64,000 bases of DNA from Halisarca cf. caerulea (Eukaryota > Porifera > Demospongiae > Chondrillida > Halisarcidae), in assembly GCA_963170055.1 (NCBI GenBank), contig CAUJGJ010000444.1, positions 6,861,618 to 6,925,617 on the forward strand, read 5' to 3'. The notes under the pieces are model-generated. The model ran no database searches. It was not told the DNA's origin and saw nothing but the letters and a program-made list of their open reading frames with translations. The position numbers were made by a program, and so were the translations under genes. Within the stretch, counting starts at the first letter, position 1. The number at the start of each line of letters is the position of its first letter. Of the stretch, positions 1-11,240 are shown piece after piece.

Positions 1-959
1 GAGGCCATTTGATTTGAAGTTCTTAAAGCCGGCATGCATTTGTCCTTCCTGAAGTGAAAATACACTACTGTCACAAAGAACAGTTATCATCCTTGTAACA
101 TCAGATTTTTCAGATGCCTGCGCATGATGACCACTCACTTCTCAAATGCTAGATACTTGATCAAAGTTTGACAGCAATGTGCTGCGGATATGTGAAGCTT
201 TGCTGGCCCTCAATATAGTGCGTTCTGTTTTATTTGCACCCAAATGTGTTATTGACTCCTTTACTATTCGATTCCATACGCAGGTCACATGGAACATTGT
301 GGCCTTCCCTTCCCTGGACATTCACAAATCTGGAGTATATCAACTGTCGAGCTAGTTGTAGAATGTATACTGACATAGAAGATTGAATGCTTCAATTGAA
401 TAGTTGGTCCATTGAGATGCTCTGAATAGAAGAGAGGTACTTCCAACAATGTAGCACTCATAGCCCTTCTCCCTCCCTAATTGCATCATGGAACTCTAAT
501 TAAAGAAGTCCAAGTGAAAGTACCTCCTTTCCATACTCCATGATGTTGTCATTTGCAATGGGTAGAGTTATAGAATAGTAATAACAGCATAATAATATAG
601 TCAATCATGCATATAATTATGATTGACATCATTTTTTAAATATGCATGCATGCTACAAATTTCAATGTCAATTATTAAAACAAATCGAATCCTGTAAGTA
701 TTTCAATTTAATTGCTTACTTGAATTGAATCCCAGGCTGAAATACTTGGAAACAATATCACGTGCCACTGTTGATAAAAGATCCTTCCGTTGCTCATTTG
801 GCAACCTACCAACATTGTCTTTGAATTCGTACATAGTGGGAGAATCATGCGTATTCTTCATACCCAAGGTCTCTGTTTTACAGGGAATGTACCTGTGAAG
901 TTCCTCCACAATCTCATCATATCTAAATTGAGCTGTTCATTCCTAAGTTGAACACCCAG

Positions 960-1470
960 TGGGTCCAAATATATAGTAATGTACTAATAGTCAGACTTAC
1001 TGCCGATGGAGCAGCAGCCAACAGGAAGTTTTTCCGTTTGCTCAAGGATCCATCTGGATACAATGTGGCTAATGGTGTTGTATATAAGGCAAGGAATATA
1101 TATGCTCCTGAGAGAGAAGTATATATTGTGTGATGTTCCCCACCTGATCAAGACAGTACAAAACTGCTGGGAAAGATCACACTTTGGCGGCCCTAGATTG
1201 ATGCTGGTAAGAATTATACTGATGATGATGGTCCATGCAACATGTTACTTGGTTCTTACTCATTTTTACATACATAAATTATATAGAAAGATGGACAGTA
1301 TACTTTATGGAAGCAGCTGGAAAACCTCCAGAAGAGGTCCAATGCCCCCATCAGGTCTATATATTGGAAAGAAGCTCACAAGGGAGCACATTAAGCTAAC
1401 GTCTTCTTCAAGAATGAGAGTAGATCTAGCAGCTGAGGCATACGCATCTCTAGCTACATTATATTATATG
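960..1470 (+). pseudogene. P-element/THAP9-like transposase fragment
   Basis: The frame starting near 948 reads TADGAAANRKFFRLL and later YKARNIYAPERE. After a one-base frame change near 1120 it continues CDVPHLIKTVQNCWERS and, further on, KLTREHIKLTSSSRMRVDLA. These are hallmarks of the RNase-H-like and GTP-binding insertion region of P-element-type transposases, including vertebrate THAP9. The THAP zinc finger and the rest of the catalytic domain are absent. It lies on the strand opposite the surrounding DUF6589 remnant, so it looks like a nested insertion. No terminal repeats were recognised. Confidence 0.7.
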
Positions 1471-1521
1471 CTCACCTGTCCCTATATTGTTTTCATTTGG
1501 ACTTCTGGTGTGTAATGCTCG

Positions 1522-1527
<6 letters not shown>

Positions 1528-1565
<38 letters not shown>
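1528..1565. repeat. (TA)n microsatellite
   Basis: An uninterrupted run of alternating TA of about 37 bases. A shorter TA run lies at 2006-2032. Confidence 0.95.
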
Positions 1566-1569
<4 letters not shown>

Positions 1570-1999
1570 CAGTCAGTTGAAAATGATATCGTTAAAGGGC
1601 CCGGAGACTAATCATGCACTACATAGCACATACCATGATAGACTTTTGTTTCATTTCCTCTGGGTATTCCTCTGAGTAATCGTGTTGGATATGCCAGGAT
1701 ACCACATCTCGAAAGGAGGTATTCTACCAGTACTCTTGACAGCAATAAGGCACCATTAGTGGCAAGCTGATGAAAGTCATCTAGCACCTTTTACACATCA
1801 AGGCTAGCTGATTCAACAGCTTGGTTCACTTCCTTGCATGGAAGATCTGAGCTATTAACTCGCTCTCTTACAGCATAAGCATTAAAGTAGTGAAGACTCT
1901 GTGTACGATTATCAATCCGTAAAAATCGTGGCTTTACATTCTTATCATCTACACATTTAAAGCAGCACCATTCTGGTACGTGTGTTTCAGAATCTGCAA

Positions 2000-2342
2000 A
2001 GTAAACATATATATATATATATATATATATATCTATGCCAGAAGATCAGTGTATGTATTCAAAGATTTAACTCTTCAGCAATTTTAGGTAGTAGTAATGG
2101 TTAGTCTTTGCTTGTTTTTTTTTTTTCGCTTGAAGCATTACATATATATGTAGTTTTAGTCGTACTTTAATTATGTACCTATGTACGTATGTATAATATG
2201 TGTAATATATATCAGGTTGTTCAGTGGTGTAATTGTTTCTTAGTTTTTTTCCCACTGTTCTGTATGTACTGTATGTTTGCAACATTATTAGGTCATAGCT
2301 CTTTTCTGTCCTGTATCTGTTTGAGAATAGTAAAATTATACT

Positions 2343-2409
<67 letters not shown>

Positions 2410-2625
2410 TTATATTAATAATTACTACATGACACAATTTAGTAAGTAGATACAGACAGTGCATGTATTGGCATACAATGTATAAAGTATTAATTGAAAT
2501 GCAAATATATGCACTATACTATCTTCATGTGCACCTTCAGAACTTTCTTCTGGTTCAAGATTCTCTCACTATGTCCATGGCTTCATCACTAACATCATAC
2601 TCACATTCTTTATCCATGTCTTCAG
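2000..2625. other. AT-rich stretch without a recognised gene
   Basis: Low-complexity DNA with a TA run, a run of about 43 A at 2344-2387 and a TA run directly after it. Open frames here are low-complexity artefacts. The long A run could be a retroposed tail or an assembly weak point. Confidence 0.7.
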
Positions 2626-2805
2626 ATGATGAAATACCTGAAGTCTCGAGCCAACAACTCCTTTGGCAGCGGTGGGATGTCCTTACTGCTGAATGAAGCT
2701 CAGTCATCCCAGTTCATGCAGCTCTTAAAGAAGGAAGGGGGGTCACTTCAGATTTGTCAGGCTATTACTATTGTAGGAGGCAGAGGAGAACTCCTGTTTA
2801 GGTGA
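2626..2805 (+). CDS. Small unrecognised ORF, 59 codons
   Basis: An ATG follows a splice-acceptor-like TTCAG at 2621-2625 and opens a 59-codon frame ending in TGA at 2803. It includes KSRANNSFGSGGMSLLLNEA, a Gly/Ser-rich turn followed by an amphipathic stretch. A second open frame, about 2834-3006, reads HVYMWLDATVKKSAKELSAF and ends in TGA. Both look more protein-like than chance, but I do not recognise a family. They could be adjoining exons or pieces of one decayed gene, and they end before the piggyBac copy at 3368. Confidence 0.3.
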   Translation: MMKYLKSRANNSFGSGGMSLLLNEAQSSQFMQLLKKEGGSLQICQAITIVGGRGELLFR

Positions 2806-3367
2806 TAAGAAGAGATCTCTAGATAGACAGAGATGGGCAAGTTGATCCAGAAGCTGACCATGTCTACATGTGGCTCGATGCAACAGTGAAGAAGAGTGCA
2901 AAAGAATTGTCCGCCTTTGGTAAGAAAGATCCGGCTAGTCCAAGAGATTTCCAGCGCTCGTTATCACTTCACGTTCAACTTAACTGCGACTTCTCCATCC
3001 ATGCATGAACTGGGATGGAGAAGAAACAAAGACGATGTTTGTAAACAGGTAGTATCTCTTTGTTTTGTCTTTTTGACGTTTCTTTGTTCCCTGTTGACTG
3101 GCGTTTTGTTTAATTCGTCGTACTTTTAGTTAACAAAGACACACATGCTTTTGCGTCATTTTCAATGCCTACAAAATAACCGATCTAGCTAGCGTTTTTC
3201 ATTGTCGTGAAAGTGCAGTGCGTTTAGTTTTGGCAATTGCAAGAAGTTATTACCAAAAGCAAGGTTCTTGTTTGCCAAAATTTACTGGTGTCATCCATAT
3301 CTCGCTCGCAAAGTAAGGCCAACATTGCAAGTATTTCCTTGAGCATGCTCAATGCACATATTTATCA

Positions 3368-5400
3368 ATGACATATAAATACAATTTCTACAATGGACAC
3401 ATAATGGCACGAAAACAAGTAATGTCTGTTGATGATGTGCTGCAACAATTTGATAAGGATGATACTGTTGACTGGGAAAACTCCGAGGATGAAGACGACC
3501 TTGCAGACGACACTATCCTGCAGCTGGAACCCACTGATCACCTGACTTTAGCCCAAATCACAACACCCTAGATGAAGAGAGTGATGAGACAAATGTAGTA
3601 CAAATCACAACTGGCAGTACACCCCTTCCTGAAGAAACAATCTCCACTCCTGCCACTGATACCTCCCTTCCAGACACAATCTCCTTTACTCCTTGCACCC
3701 CACTTCTCAATACAACACTTTCTACCCCTCCAACACCTGCTCCTAGCACCACTCATTCCATCACACCTGTACTTGCTCCCAGTACCCCCCCCCCCCCCCC
3801 CCTCCAAGGACCACTCTTCCCACCATTTCAACTCCTGGTCCTAGTACACCATGTCCCACCCACATACCATCAGCTACATATACAACCAACAACACACCTT
3901 TTTCTCCTTTGGCATTCTCCGAACCAGTGGGCCCAAGAGTTCATTTGGATAGTTCAGCAGCAGCACTTGACGCATTCACACTACTCTTTGGAAAAGATAC
4001 CTTCCAGCTGCTTGCCGACCAGACTAACCTATATGCTCTGCAAACACCACCGGGTGCAAGCTACAAATGGTATGACACCAATCCACAAGAAATGCAACTG
4101 TTTATCGATATGATCTTGGCCATGGGGATTCATCAACTCCCACAATTGGAGGATTACTGGTCATCGCATCCACTTTTGGGTGCCAAGGGAATAGTTGCTG
4201 GGATGTCATATCGCCGATTCCGTGTCCTCTTGAGCTGTCTTCACCTTGTGGATAACACAACAGCAATACGAAGGGGTCAAGCTGGCTTTGACAAACTGCA
4301 TAAGATTTGACCTCTTATAGACATCATTCAAGGAAATATGGAAGAGTGCTACAATCCGCATCAAGAAGTAGCGATAGATGAAGCAATGGTTGGCTTCAAG
4401 GGGCGGAGTTCAATCAAGCAATACATGCCCATGAAGCCAACCAAACGGGGTTTCAAGATATGGTGCTTATGCGATTCATCCAATGGATACACATATCGCA
4501 TCATGGTTTACACAGGTGCTAGTACGGAAAAGGAGAGTGGTGGTTTGGGGCCGGCAGTTGTTCTCAAGCTTGCCAATCCATTGCTAGACAAATCACATTT
4601 TCTCTATTATGATAATTATTTCTCAAGCATTGATCTGGCGAAAACTCTATTGTCTCGCAAAACATACACCATAGCAATAACCAGAAGCAACAGGAAAAAG
4701 TGGCCACAAGAATTGAAAGATGTGAAGACCATGAGCAAGAGGCTCACACGCGGTGAACACTGTTCCAAAATTGTTGAAGACGGGAAGGTTGAGTGTCTGG
4801 TATGGAAGGATACAAAGGCTGTCACTTTGATCAATACCATATGCAATCCAACAACAACAACCACGGTGAAAAGGAAAGGAAAAGATGGTCAGACATCCCG
4901 CATTCCTTGCCCTGAGTCAGTGAAGCTCTACAACCAACATATGGGTGGTGTAGATCTAGCAGACACCAGACGGAAAACATACAGCTGTAGTTGCCATTCT
5001 AAAAAGTGGTGGCATAGGCTGTTCTATTACCTGGTAGATGTATCCGTCGTGAACGCTTACATCCTTCTGGCCGAGAGTCCTCACTGTGCGAAAAGAACCC
5101 AAAAGGAGTTCATCCTCGAACTGAGCGAGCAATTGCTGGCTGTGTTCAATTCGCGAAAGCACCCACCCCATCCTTCTGGTAAGGCGCTTTAAGGCGCTTC
5201 AAGGCGCTTCCATCAACACAATATACGGGTCAGCACTTCCCCGAAAGGAGTAAGAAGAGGATCAGATGTCGCCTGTGCAGCCTCGAAGGAACCCGGAAAA
5301 AATCGTCATACGAATGCTCTTCTTGTAACCCACTTGTGCATTGATCCTTGCTTTCGTCTTTGGCGCACAAAACAGAAGAATACTAACAGTACTACAGCCT
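3368..5400 (+). pseudogene. piggyBac transposase, copy 1
   Basis: A piggyBac-type cut-and-paste transposase, which moves DNA between TTAA sites. The acidic N-terminus starts near 3368. A frame change near 3570 leads into a Ser/Thr/Pro-rich linker containing a run of C at 3787-3802 that encodes prolines and is a likely slip site. The catalytic core follows from about 3909. The three catalytic aspartates are visible: D in AIDEAMVGFKGR, D in LYYDNYFSS and D in GGVDLAD. A TGA at 4308 replaces what was probably CGA in KIRPL. A triple copy of a 10 bp motif at 5176-5206 introduces a stop before the C-terminal cysteine-rich domain (RCRLC, ECSSCN, CIDPCF), which needs one more frame change. Inactive copy. 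Confidence 0.9.
5176..5206 (+). repeat. Three tandem 10 bp units in the piggyBac gene
   Basis: The motif AAGGCGCTT with one linking base occurs three times in a row. The expansion puts a TAA in frame and separates the catalytic core from the C-terminal cysteine-rich domain. Confidence 0.85.
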
Positions 5401-5640
5401 AACTAACTCAAAAGAACTGCAATTAGCATATTCCATTATTAGTCACGCGTAGCCATTTTTTCGCGTTTTATGTATATTGTCGAGCATTCTTGTATACGCA
5501 ATGATGTTTTTGGCTCATATCTCTCATTATACACATGCTACACCTATAAAACTGTACAAATATGAACAGTAGCCGAAGATCTACAGAATGACGTATTCCA
5601 ATTGAAAATCGGTTGAAGTTACGCAATCGTGCAAGACAGC

Positions 5641-5682
5641 GGCGAGAGCCTAAATATAGGCCCATGCAAGATAAGGGGTTAA
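5641..5682. mobile_element. Probable right end of piggyBac copy 1
   Basis: The sequence GGGG directly followed by TTAA at 5679-5682 fits the end of a piggyBac element and its target site. Just inside is an imperfect palindrome, GAGCCTAAATATAGGCCC. I found no matching left end upstream of 3368, so the left border remains open. Confidence 0.5.
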
Positions 5683-5940
5683 TTCATTATCAAAACTAGG
5701 CTAGAATTCTGTCCACGTCTTGGGTCCATCTTGTACTGAACAAAACGTTCTGTTTTTTGATTTGTACCGTACGTACGTATGCTGGCACATGAGCACATCA
5801 TGCAACCAGTTAGCCAAAGGTATTTGTACACATGTGTGTATATGTAACTAAGTTGTATAGAGTCAAGCTAGTGACATGCAAAACATCCCAAGCAGTACAA
5901 CGTCTAAAACTTTTATTTTATACAGTTTTTACCTTGTACA

Positions 5941-7097
5941 GGCCAAGACGCAGGAAGAAAGGAGACAAATCGCACGTGAAACTGGCTTTCGATATTCAGT
6001 TCTAAACTCAAAAAATCTTCCTTATTTTGATCCCATCAACGACACCCTTATTGATCCCATGCACACTTTGTTTCTGGGAATTGCCGAGCGAATCATCCAT
6101 CAACTTCAGGACAGCATTCTACTATCCACCAGTCAGATGCAGGTCATTCAGGAAAGATGTAAACAGCATGAAAGTTCCTAGAGGCATCACCACCATATCA
6201 AGAAAGATAGCTAGCAGTTTTAGTGGATTAACTGCAGACCAATGGAAGACATGGACCTTACTGTATAGTACAATCACCCTACATACATTTTTACCACCTC
6301 CATATCTGTCTACGCTCACACCCTTCACGGTAGCATGCACATTGATGTGCAGCAAAGTCATCTCGCCAAGATTGTGCACATTGATGTGCAGCAAAGTCAT
6401 CTCGCCAAGATTGTGCACATTGATGTGCAGCAAAGTCATCTCGCCAAGTTTGTGCACATTGATGTGCAGCAAAGTCATCTCGCCAAGATTGTGTTTGAAA
6501 GCAAAAGAAGAAATCATTGAGCTTGCAAGGGCATTCCAAGATTTGTTTGGTGACTCAGCTTGCGTTCCAAACAGGGATTTTGCATGCCATATACCTTACT
6601 CACTTCTACGTTTTGATCCAGCAGCAGGATTCTGGCTACTCAGCTTTGAAAGGAATAGTGGCATACTTGGAGAGGCTAACCTTAACCATCAGACCATATC
6701 CATCCAGTTAATGCTACATTCTTTAAGATTGGGAGAGGCAAAGGGTTCACTAGATGACATCCCTGAGGACATGAAGGACACATTTGGCAAATCTACTAGA
6801 CCATTAACTAAGAAGAAGCGAATTTCATCTGGTGTAATAGATACCTTGAACCCCATCAACGCAACTAGGAAGAGACTAATGCACCAACTTGGTCAGGAGC
6901 AAAAAGTAGTAGATGATTGTGATATTGAAGTCCAACATGCGCAATTGGATACTTTGCACCAACGAGATATCAGGGCTATTGAATATCGCATGTGGAACAT
7001 GTCCACTGACACTTGCATGGCTTCAGTGATCAGAAAATTTATCTTCACTTTTTGTTTTATTTCTTTCTACAAACATGTGCTATATTCTGACAACTAG
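5941..7097 (+). pseudogene. CACTA/Tnp2-type transposase, C-terminal part
   Basis: The frame opens after a splice acceptor (TTGTACAG, ending 5940). It contains LPYFDPINDTLIDPMHTLFL, the signature around the acidic catalytic region of Tnp2-type (En/Spm, CACTA) transposases. One extra base near 6154 shifts the frame. It continues with VPRGITTISRKIASSFSGLT, ADQWKTWTLLYS, FWLLSFERNSGILGE and ISIQLMLHS, all in the order expected for this family. A 13-residue unit occurs four times in the middle (6336-6491). The frame ends at a TAG at 7095. The N-terminus and zinc-finger region are missing. Origin by duplication or transposition is inferred; no ends were found. Confidence 0.75.
6336..6491 (+). repeat. 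Four 39 bp tandem repeats inside the transposase frame
   Basis: Units start at 6336, 6375, 6414 and 6453, exactly 39 bp apart. They are nearly identical and encode the 13-residue unit CTLMCSKVISPRL in frame. The family normally has this segment once, so it is a local expansion that keeps the frame. Open frames on the other strand here are shadows of the repeat. Confidence 0.95.
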
Positions 7098-7846
7098 TAC
7101 CACCATGTAGACGGCTGCATTACCTTACATTCGATGTCAAACTTGAGAGAATTTTTTACGTTTAAACGAGTATATGCACATTCTCCCTAAAACATATAAA
7201 AACATGAAAAACGGCTGGGCGGCAGTGCAGCTTAAAAGCTAAGGGCACAAATGCTGGCATATAGGTTTCTTATATAAGTATCTAAAACTTCCATGTTTGG
7301 GATTTAAATATCTCTAACAGTTTTAGAGAAAAACAGTAAAGACCCCAAATTCAAACCATGATAGCTCACCTTTTTGCCTAAAATTTGTGAATCGGGCAAT
7401 GAATCAAATCCCCAACATGGAAATTCTTTATTATCCTATAATACAGCCAATAAACGGAAAAAGTATGCCAATGGGCTGTTCGTCACTACCGCCCAGCCAT
7501 TAAAGTATTGACTAGCCTAGAACTAGCTGGTAGCCATTTTGTCACATGACTGTCACATGATATTGAAAGTGATGTCACTGGTAAAGTATATATGTTTCAA
7601 GCTAGTCACCAAAGCCTCACAGTGGTTGCATAGGCTACTCCACAAATACACAAATATGGACAATACAAATGAATATCATGAATATCCTATCAAGGAGGGA
7701 AAACATCATGTGCTTGTCCTCCAAGCCATTACATTGGTTGAATTTCATTTTGGAGGAAAAACTAGGCCCCACCCACAATTCAAGCTATTTCATTGGTCAC
7801 ATCTAATTTTGGAGGGAAAATAGGCTACGCCCCCAATCTGTGAAGA
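7098..7846. other. Non-coding stretch with a short direct repeat
   Basis: No credible gene. Around 7720-7835 two related segments (ATTGGTTGAATTTCATTTTG and ATTGGTCACATCTAATTTTG) followed by GGAGG and CCACCC or CGCCCC lie in tandem. They look like a decayed direct repeat. Confidence 0.6.
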
Positions 7847-8095
7847 ATGTCGGCGGGTAACTTCTTTAGAAGACCAAGTGCTAACTCTTTGCCAACTACA
7901 GGAGAATTGCTAAAAACCATCCAGAAGCAGGATGACAAACTAAAGCAGCAGGAAGCTGCACAAATAACTCCCTGTCAACAATCAGGAAGCAGGAGGCAGC
8001 CATCAAGGAATTTAACCACCAGCAGACTGAACTGAAAAAGTACATTCTAACGGAGTTTAAGAGCCAAAGCAAAAGCAGAAGAGATTAGCAAGGGA
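7847..8095 (+). CDS. Unrecognised coiled-coil ORF, two frames
   Basis: An ATG at 7847 opens a frame reading SAGNFFRRPSANSLPTTGEL and then a Lys/Gln/Glu-rich helix (KQDDKLKQQEAAQ). After a frame change near 7960 the helix continues as IRKQEAAIKEFNHQQTELKK. This resembles coiled-coil N-termini of retrotransposon ORF1 proteins, and a LINE tail follows at 8757, but no specific motif supports that. It could equally be a host exon, since a GTGAGT donor-like site lies near 8160. Confidence 0.3.
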
Positions 8096-8756
8096 TTGCA
8101 GGTTATCACCAACAAAGTCACAGCAAATGTACACAAAACAAGGCTGCCATCAGAAATCACAGTGAGTCTTTGTATATATATAATAGGCATATAACATGTA
8201 CCTCACAGCAGTCCTCTTTAATGTAGTCACATATTCGTACAAATTTAAAGCATCCTGAATTTGAGTTGTCCAGTGTACCAAGTGTGCACCTACAATACTT
8301 GTTGAATTGGCGATTAAGATATGACCACAAAACATAGCAGTCTGCTCATTATGCATCAACATGAAACTATGTACGTATGTATATGTACACCTCTGAGATG
8401 ACAATAGGGTATTCTCACACTTCTGATATTTGCCATTTGCAATATATGTTCATATGACAATGCAAGGAAATTGAAATGTATAGTTATGTACAGTTACTGA
8501 TTCCACTGATAGAAAAGAGTCAAGAACTTTCACGCAAGTCTTGATAGTGAGGATCAGTTTAATATGGATGAAAGGTTGGAATGTGTAACAACGTAGAAAA
8601 AATAGTTTAGTTGCATTGTGTTATTCATTCTAACTTTAGCATTGCCACAACGCACAACTCTGCCACCAGACAAATGCTACAAGATATGCTGGCCAATTCC
8701 ACAGCTAATTACAGTCACACAGACATCACAAGTGAGTCAAATTCATCTTAAATAAC

Positions 8757-9167
8757 TACACATCAGACTACAAAGAACGATTATCTGCACTACAACTGCT
8801 CCCACTAATGTACTGGTGTGAGCTTCAGGACCTTCTATTTTTCATCAAATGCCTCAAAGATCCACCAGATAATCTCAACATCTCTGATTATGTATCCTTT
8901 GTAACTACGTCAACCCGAGGTGGAAGGAGCAACTAGTTGATATACAACCACACACGCACAACCAGAGCTAGACACTTTTACTTCAACCATATCGTACGAC
9001 TATGAAACTCCCTGCCCTTTGTCAATCTGCGTTTACTATTTCATTCTATCAAGAAATATCTCATCAAAATCTTCTATATCAAATTCAACGCAAACTTCAA
9101 TCCTAATTGTACCGGTACTTTTCATGTTGTCTGTCCTTGTTCACAGTGTCACTCTGCTCATTCTTGA
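8757..9167 (+). pseudogene. LINE reverse-transcriptase C-terminal tail
   Basis: One reading frame from 8757 to the TGA at 9165 carries the tail found at the end of ORF2 in CR1/L2/Jockey-like non-LTR retrotransposons. It reads YKERLSALQLLPLMYWCEL, then TTRARHFYFNHIVRL, NSLPF and a cysteine-containing end (CPCSQCHSAH). Two stops interrupt it: a TAG after GGRSN and a TGA where the family has tryptophan (RLWNSLP). The reverse-transcriptase core and endonuclease are missing, as expected for a 5'-truncated copy. Confidence 0.75.
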
Positions 9168-9479
9168 TTTCATGTAACTCAGTAAAGTCACTCCCCACAT
9201 CCACTTCATTTTCATTGCCTGTATGTTCATCCCTTCTTGCATTTAAATGGCCTCACATGACACACACTTTTATTTCGAGCTGTTTACTACATCTCCCAAT
9301 TAAGATGGCCAATTTTGTACCACAGACAGGCTGCATCACAAGATGATGACAGACCTTCAGCCACACCCCTTAAATCAACTCATAAACATTACAACATCTC
9401 TCATGTACATTATTGCTGGCTGTATAGCATATATAATAATAATAATAACATTACAACATCTCTCATGTACATGTATGGA

Positions 9480-10377
9480 TATGGTTGTGCAATAGCCAAT
9501 ATTAGGTGCTATAGCACCACCTGCTTTCAAAGTGAACACACGAGTGTTCTGAAAAGCTGTAGGTGTACAGCAAGTTAGTAGTACTGGATATAGTGGTACC
9601 GAAAGCAATATTTGGCACTAACACCACCTGCTTTACAATGAACATACATGAGTATTCCTAAGTGGTGTTCGTGTAATTTATTAGTACTGGATATGGTGGT
9701 TCTAAAACCAATATTTACAGCACTAACACCACCTGCTTTTACACTGAACACACATGAGCGCTTTGAAGTGCAATGGGTGTAATTTAGTAGTACGGATATG
9801 GTGGTGTTTAAACCAGTCTTTAGCACCAGGACCACCTGCTTTCACTCTTAACACACATGAATACTTGGATGGGCTGTGCGTGAGATATTGCAATACAAAA
9901 TATAGTGGTCCTATAACCAGAATTTGACAGTAACACCACTTTCTCTCACAGTGGACAACCATGAGTGTTATGACGTGCTACGGGTGTAATTCACTACTAC
10001 TGGATATGGTGGTGTTAAAACTGTTATTTGGCAATAACAAACTGTTTTAGCATTTAGCACAAATGAGCGTTCCGAAGTGATGTTTGTGCAAGTTAGTAGT
10101 ACTAGATATGGTGATGTTATAACTACTATTATGAACTAGCACCACTTTCTTTAGAATTCAATATCCATGAGCATTCAGAAGTGCTGTGGGTATAATTTGT
10201 AGTAGTAATTGATATGGTGGTTCTAAAACCAATATATTTGGCAGCAGCACCACCTGCTTTTACACTGAACACATGAGCGCTCTGAAGTGCTGTGTGTGTA
10301 ATTTAGTAGTACTGGACATGGTGGTGCAATGACCAATATTAGGCACTAGCACCAACTGTTTCACTCTTAGTGCACAT
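9480..10377. repeat. Tandem array of ~104 bp units, left part
   Basis: The landmark CACCACCTGCTTT or close variants recurs near 9515, 9622, 9727, 9831, 9934, 10038, 10140, 10248 and 10350, that is every 102-108 bp. Each unit also holds a conserved AGTAGTACTGGATATGGTGG block. Units differ by substitutions and small indels, so the array is old. It resumes after the inserted transposon at 11172. Confidence 0.9.
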
Positions 10378-11172
10378 TAGTCTAACAAGCTAGACCGTCT
10401 CCCGCCTTAGCCGCCCGAAGGGTGGCTAAGGCGGGAGACAGTCTAGCACAAATAGCGATTAGTTCACACCTCGGAATTAACTTGTGACGAGCTAAGATTA
10501 ATGGCGAACTCTCCTTCTAGCGGACAGCGGGCTACTTCCCTCCTCTGCCCTATTTTGCAGAATATGCAAGGCTTCATTCGGTTTGAGAGACAAGTATTTC
10601 TTGTACTTGAAATGAAACACATGGACCAGAGCCAAATATCTCTTGTTTCAAGCAACAGGGGTGGATATAACATCGGAAGAGAACCGGCCTCCCGCATTGC
10701 GACCCATGATTTGCAAGAACTGCTATAAGAAGTTGGAAACGTTTGAGAGAAAGGTAAAAGAGTTTAACGACGTCAGAAGTGATATTAAGGATAAGATCGT
10801 TTTGTGTCGTAGTAGACCGTTTTTTGCCGGTAAAAGAACTTACATCCCAGTAAGTAAGCAAACGATCGTGTCTTGGCCTGAATAAACACAAGTTATAGCA
10901 GAAATCTGCTCTTTCGACAACGAGATATGCTGTCGGCCGATCTTCGATAGCACAGACGGTCGAATGTTCTCCATCGTCACACTGTTTCTGCTTGCAACGA
11001 ACATCTGGAAGGTCTTACACAATTCGTTAACTTTTCATGCACCAGATTCGGGACAAGGATCATCTGATTGGTCAATTATCACGAGGTGAAGGTGTGAACT
11101 AATCGCTATTTGTGCTAGACCGTCTCCCACCTTCTTTGGGCGGCTGCGGAGATGGTCTAGCTTGTTAGACTA
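10378..11172. mobile_element. 795 bp inverted-repeat transposon with 9 bp TSD
   Basis: The ends are inverted copies, TAGTCTAACAAGCTAGACC on the left and GGTCTAGCTTGTTAGACTA on the right. They are flanked by a perfect 9 bp duplication, AGTGCACAT, at 10369-10377 and 11173-11181. Just inside each end is a hairpin with GTCTCCCGCC-type arms, followed by matching inverted blocks that include GTGTGAACTAATCGCTATTT at the right end. A 9 bp duplication fits Mutator-like or similar superfamilies, but the family is not identified. It carries a short zinc-motif ORF and no transposase, so it is probably non-autonomous. Confidence 0.9.
10547..10885 (+). pseudogene. Cys-rich zinc-motif ORF inside the 795 bp transposon
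   Basis: One frame from 10547 to the TAA near 10883 reads FCRICKASFGLRDKYFLYL, then TGA at 10613, then TWTRAKYLLFQATGVDI and PMICKNCYKKLETFERKVKE. The paired CxxC motifs about 55 residues apart, followed by a charged helix, resemble the ZAD (zinc-finger-associated domain) or other N-terminal zinc dimerisation modules. An ATG at 10501 lies in another frame and would need a frame change. It may be the captured N-terminus of the transposase from the autonomous parent. The stop makes this copy unlikely to work. Confidence 0.55.
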
Positions 11173-11240
11173 AGTGCACATGTACGTTCCAAAGTGATGT
11201 TTGGGTAGTTTACTAGTGTTTTACTGTATACGGTTCCTTT
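11173..11240. repeat. ~104 bp array, right remnant
   Basis: After the target duplication the sequence CGTTCCAAAGTGATGTTTG continues the 104 bp unit, compare CGTTCCGAAGTGATGTTTG near 10069. This shows the transposon landed inside the array. Confidence 0.75.

Larger units (their letters stand above)
150..1995 (-). pseudogene. DUF6589-family protein, decayed C-terminal half
   Basis: Read on the minus strand, pieces appear in the order I recall for DUF6589 proteins of cnidarians and sponges. The first, about 1995-1730, contains FLRIDNRTQSLHYFNAYAVR. The next, 909-703, begins EELHRYIP. Then come about 565-400, with LSLGLL, EFHDAIREGEG and TNYSIEAFNLLCQYTF, and about 350-150, with RFVNVQGREGHNVPCDLRM and HLGANKTERTILRASKA. 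A splice-acceptor-like CAG precedes the first piece near 1996. Stops and frame changes break the last two pieces, and a plus-strand transposase fragment lies between the first two, so this is a dead copy. The function of DUF6589 proteins is not established; many copies behave like mobile-element genes. The match rests on remembered motifs, not an alignment. Confidence 0.65.

Noticed and set aside
703..909. Stand-alone small protein
   Set aside because: It fits as an internal segment of the DUF6589 remnant (EELHRYIP), and its start codon would not be ATG.
2344..2387. Poly(A) run as a marker of a processed gene
   Set aside because: No gene remnant lies upstream with the matching orientation; it may be a microsatellite or an assembly effect.
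6122..6539. Minus-strand frames of 131 and 82 codons
   Set aside because: They repeat with the 39 bp units and are shadows of the plus-strand transposase.
9480..10377. Regular ~104 bp repeats, CRISPR-like at first sight
   Set aside because: The whole unit repeats, not a short repeat with unique spacers, and the context is eukaryotic. It is a diverged tandem satellite.
10574..11022. Minus-strand frames of 105 and 60 codons in the 795 bp transposon
   Set aside because: They overlap the plus-strand zinc ORF, which has a clear motif pattern.
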